Source: Clostridia bacterium
Lineage (GTDB): Bacteria; Bacillota; Clostridia; Lachnospirales; Anaerotignaceae
Direction: 5' to 3'
Assembly: GCA_910575055.1 (NCBI GenBank)
Contig: CAJTDC010000001.1
Span: 62,001 to 126,000, forward strand
Length of the DNA stretch: 64,000 nt
Shown here: piece after piece, positions 62,112-64,000 of the stretch
Layout: each line of letters begins with the position of its first letter
Numbering within the stretch: the stretch's first letter is position 1
Position numbers and translations under genes: made by a program
The notes under the pieces: generated by a model
What the model was told of the DNA's origin: nothing
The model's input: the letters and a program-made list of their open reading frames with translations, nothing else
Databases searched by the model: none

Positions 62112-64000
62112 TTATCTTTTTCTTCTTTTCTTTGCTTCTGCTAGTTGTATCGCCATATTTTCACTACTTTGTTGTTGTTCTTTTTGTTTTTTCTCTTTTT
62201 TCTGTTGTCTTTTTTGTGCTTGTTTCATTTCTTTTTCAAAATTATTATTTTGTACTTTTTGTTGTGTAACTGTTTGTTTTTTCTCTTTTTTCAGTCCCTT
62301 TAATACACTTTCTAATTTTTGTGTTACAATATAAAATCTTCTAAAAAAAACATCCAACAAAAATACAATCAATGCTAATATTAAAAATAGATTTGTTAAG
62401 CTTTTACTTTCTGATACTGCCTGTGGTTTTTGTGTAAATACATCTTCTCCACTTGTTAATACACGTCCTCCTGTTGCTTCTGCAATTCTATTTAAAAGAA
62501 CATCTCCTTTTCCCCAATTTCGTCTATCATATTCTTTAGGGTAAGCAATAGCAAAACCTGTATTTACACTATCTGTTTCTCCTTTTGTATTCGTTATTTG
62601 CAAATTTAATATATATCCACCTTCTGCTATTGTATCCATACTTCCCACATATACATTAGGTGCTGTTCTATTTAATATTATATCATATGTTCTATTGTCA
62701 TTTGAAACAACAGTACCTTTTACTTCTGAAACACTTTCATCATATGCCATTGTGACAGTCAAAAGGCTTTTTTCTCCTTCTATTGCTGCAGACGCTGTTA
62801 CATCTTTACTACTTTGCTTTTTCATTATCCAAGAAACACTATTTTGCAATATTTGTCTTCCTTGTTGAGAGGCAAGCCAATTTTTACTCCATTTTCCACT
62901 GACATCACTTGTCCAAACTGCTGTTCTACCTAAACCATACTGCCATGTAGCAAGTATAGGTTCCTGTTTATCACTTTCTAATACAACATCTGCTCTTGGT
63001 TTTGCTGTTGTACCAACATATCCTTCTAGTGTTGCTATACTGCTAATATCTGCCATAATTGCAGAAGCATTTTTTTGTTTTGGATAAAATGTTCTATTAT
63101 TAATATACTCTTTTCCTGCAAGTAATGTTTCTTTTGCAAAAATTTCGGGCAAGTCACTAAATTCATTTGTAAAGTAATATCTTCCTCCTCCTTGCTCTGA
63201 AAGTCTTTTTAATAATGCAGTATCTGCTCCTGTTCCTACTGCTACAGTAGATAATGTAATACCATTTTCATTCATTCTTTCTAATACACCATCATATCCT
63301 GTTTGTTCTGCCTGTCCGTCTGTTAAAAGTATAATATGTTTTTGTTTTGTATTGGCATCTTTTAAAACATCATATGCTGCATTTAGTCCAGGTAATATGC
63401 TAGTACCTCCTCCAGGCTGTATACTGCCTATACCCATACGAATATCTGCAATGTTGTCTTGTACTGTTTGAAATGGTACTGCCCATTGTGCTATGTCATC
63501 AAATGCAATAATGCCTACACAATCTCCTGGCATAAAACTACTTAAACTTCTGATACACGCTTCTTTTGCCATTTCAATTTTTGAAACACCATACTGTCCC
63601 CCGTCCATACTTCCAGAACGGTCAATTACCATTATCATACCTAGACTGTTATTTTCCCCTTCTGTTTTTAGTTCCATTTCTACTGGCAATATATCTTCCA
63701 ATTTTGTTTTATAATAACCACCTAATGCAAATGAGTTTTCTCCTCCTGTTACAAGAAGTCCTCCTCCTGTTGTTTTAACATAGCTTTCTAAGGCATCTAA
63801 AAATCCACTTGGCATACTTTCTATAGAAACATCTGACAATATTACAGCATCATATTGATTAAACTGCTCCACTGTAACAGGTGCATTTTCTACTGCTATT
63901 TTAGTAACAGTCGCTTGACTATTTTGTAAAAAGTCTTCCCATACATTTCCGCTGTCATATTGTTCCACAAGCAATATTTGTGCAACATCTGTAATATAAC
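62112..64000 (-). CDS. VWA-domain membrane protein (N-terminus outside the window)
   Basis: The open frame continues to the right edge, so the true start lies beyond it; about 629 codons are visible. First a glutamine-amidotransferase-like domain (ILLVEQYDSGNVWEDF.., YDAVILSDVSIESMPSGFLDALESYVKTTGGGLLVTGGENSFALGGYYKT), then a VWA domain with the MIDAS motif MVIDRSGSMDGG and LLTDGQAEQTGYDG, later SWIMKK and a beta-rich part, and one TM near the end (LFLILALIVFLLDVFFRRFYI) with a basic cytoplasmic tail. Likely an envelope protein similar to those encoded with MoxR/DUF58 genes. Confidence 0.88.
   Translation of the reverse strand, partial: YITDVAQILLVEQYDSGNVWEDFLQNSQATVTKIAVENAPVTVEQFNQYDAVILSDVSIESMPSGFLDALESYVKTTGGGLLVTGGENSFALGGYYKTKLEDILPVEMELKTEGENNSLGMIMVIDRSGSMDGGQYGVSKIEMAKEACIRSLSSFMPGDCVGIIAFDDIAQWAVPFQTVQDNIADIRMGIGSIQPGGGTSILPGLNAAYDVLKDANTKQKHIILLTDGQAEQTGYDGVLERMNENGITLSTVAVGTGADTALLKRLSEQGGGRYYFTNEFSDLPEIFAKETLLAGKEYINNRTFYPKQKNASAIMADISSIATLEGYVGTTAKPRADVVLESDKQEPILATWQYGLGRTAVWTSDVSGKWSKNWLASQQGRQILQNSVSWIMKKQSSKDVTASAAIEGEKSLLTVTMAYDESVSEVKGTVVSNDNRTYDIILNRTAPNVYVGSMDTIAEGGYILNLQITNTKGETDSVNTGFAIAYPKEYDRRNWGKGDVLLNRIAEATGGRVLTSGEDVFTQKPQAVSESKSLTNLFLILALIVFLLDVFFRRFYIVTQKLESVLKGLKKEKKQTVTQQKVQNNNFEKEMKQAQKRQQKKEKKQKEQQQSSENMAIQLAEAKKRRKR

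Noticed and set aside
1-64000. CRISPR arrays, tRNA/rRNA genes, insertion sequences, prophage
   Set aside because: No regularly spaced repeats, no transposase or integrase, no tRNA cloverleaf recognised; the few repeats seen are short palindromes or hairpins.

Overview
The window is AT-rich DNA from a low-GC, Gram-positive, endospore-forming anaerobe. The gene set (spo0A, spoIVA, spoIVB, gpr, sepF, divIVA, remA, a SpoIID-type lipoprotein, VanW protein) and gene order (yicC-remA-gmk-rpoZ-priA-def-fmt; smc-ftsY; ylxM-ffh-rpsP-khpA-rimM-trmD; ylmE-sepF-ylmG-ylmH-divIVA; rpsT/gpr divergent) point to class Clostridia, possibly the Lachnospirales. It is mostly chromosomal housekeeping backbone. I saw no rRNA, tRNA, CRISPR array, prophage or insertion sequence.

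Layout. 1-6184: minus-strand operon yicC-remA-gmk-rpoZ, a terminator, then priA-(Cys-rich ORF)-def-fmt, with fmt cut by the left edge. 6319-8615: rqcH and a small membrane-anchored protein (plus). 8735-14646: spo0A and spoIVB (minus), separated by plus-strand mtaD and a chemotaxis receptor. 14922-20034: ylxM-ffh-rpsP-khpA and rimM-trmD-DUF402-radC-pspC. 20220-23265: an accessory island of unknown genes between the two SRP operons. 23411-33168: a seven-gene minus-strand run aroB-lspA-rluD-pyrB-pyrC-smc-ftsY. 33247-37944: an HlyD-like adaptor and the ylm/divIVA division cluster. 38240-41705: spoIVA, a redoxin-like lipoprotein with an overlapping small ORF, and plsC. 41966-47873: unknown lipoprotein pair, ybaK, an HTH protein, a self-contained 32-residue peptide unit, rpsT, gpr and two XRE regulators. 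47953-53118: PFL/ACT pair, SpoIID-like lipoprotein, a candidate 6S RNA and a divergent second lspA. 53261-64000: fba, cupin, metallo-beta-lactamase fold protein, small regulators, an aminotransferase, GNAT, AIR-synthase-like, crcB, VanW protein and a VWA protein cut by the right edge.

The most striking observation is the pyrB-pyrC pair (28410-30604). Both reading frames are intact, full-length and translationally coupled, yet both have lost several residues the families need for catalysis: the ATCase carbamoyl-phosphate loop reads SARA instead of STRT, with the S80, K84, H134 and Q231 equivalents replaced, and the dihydroorotase has lost four of its six metal-site residues. This looks like a co-evolved pseudo-enzyme or neofunctionalised pair kept at the ancestral lspA-rluD-pyr locus. 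Other notable items are a redoxin with SxxC in place of CxxC next to an overlapping mini-protein that resembles a truncated CD1871A protein, a candidate 6S RNA with its own promoter and terminator, a complete mini-transcription unit for a 32-residue hydrophobic peptide, a possible attenuator before rimM, paralogous unknown proteins in the SRP island, and a Spo0A whose receiver acidic pocket reads ADRD.
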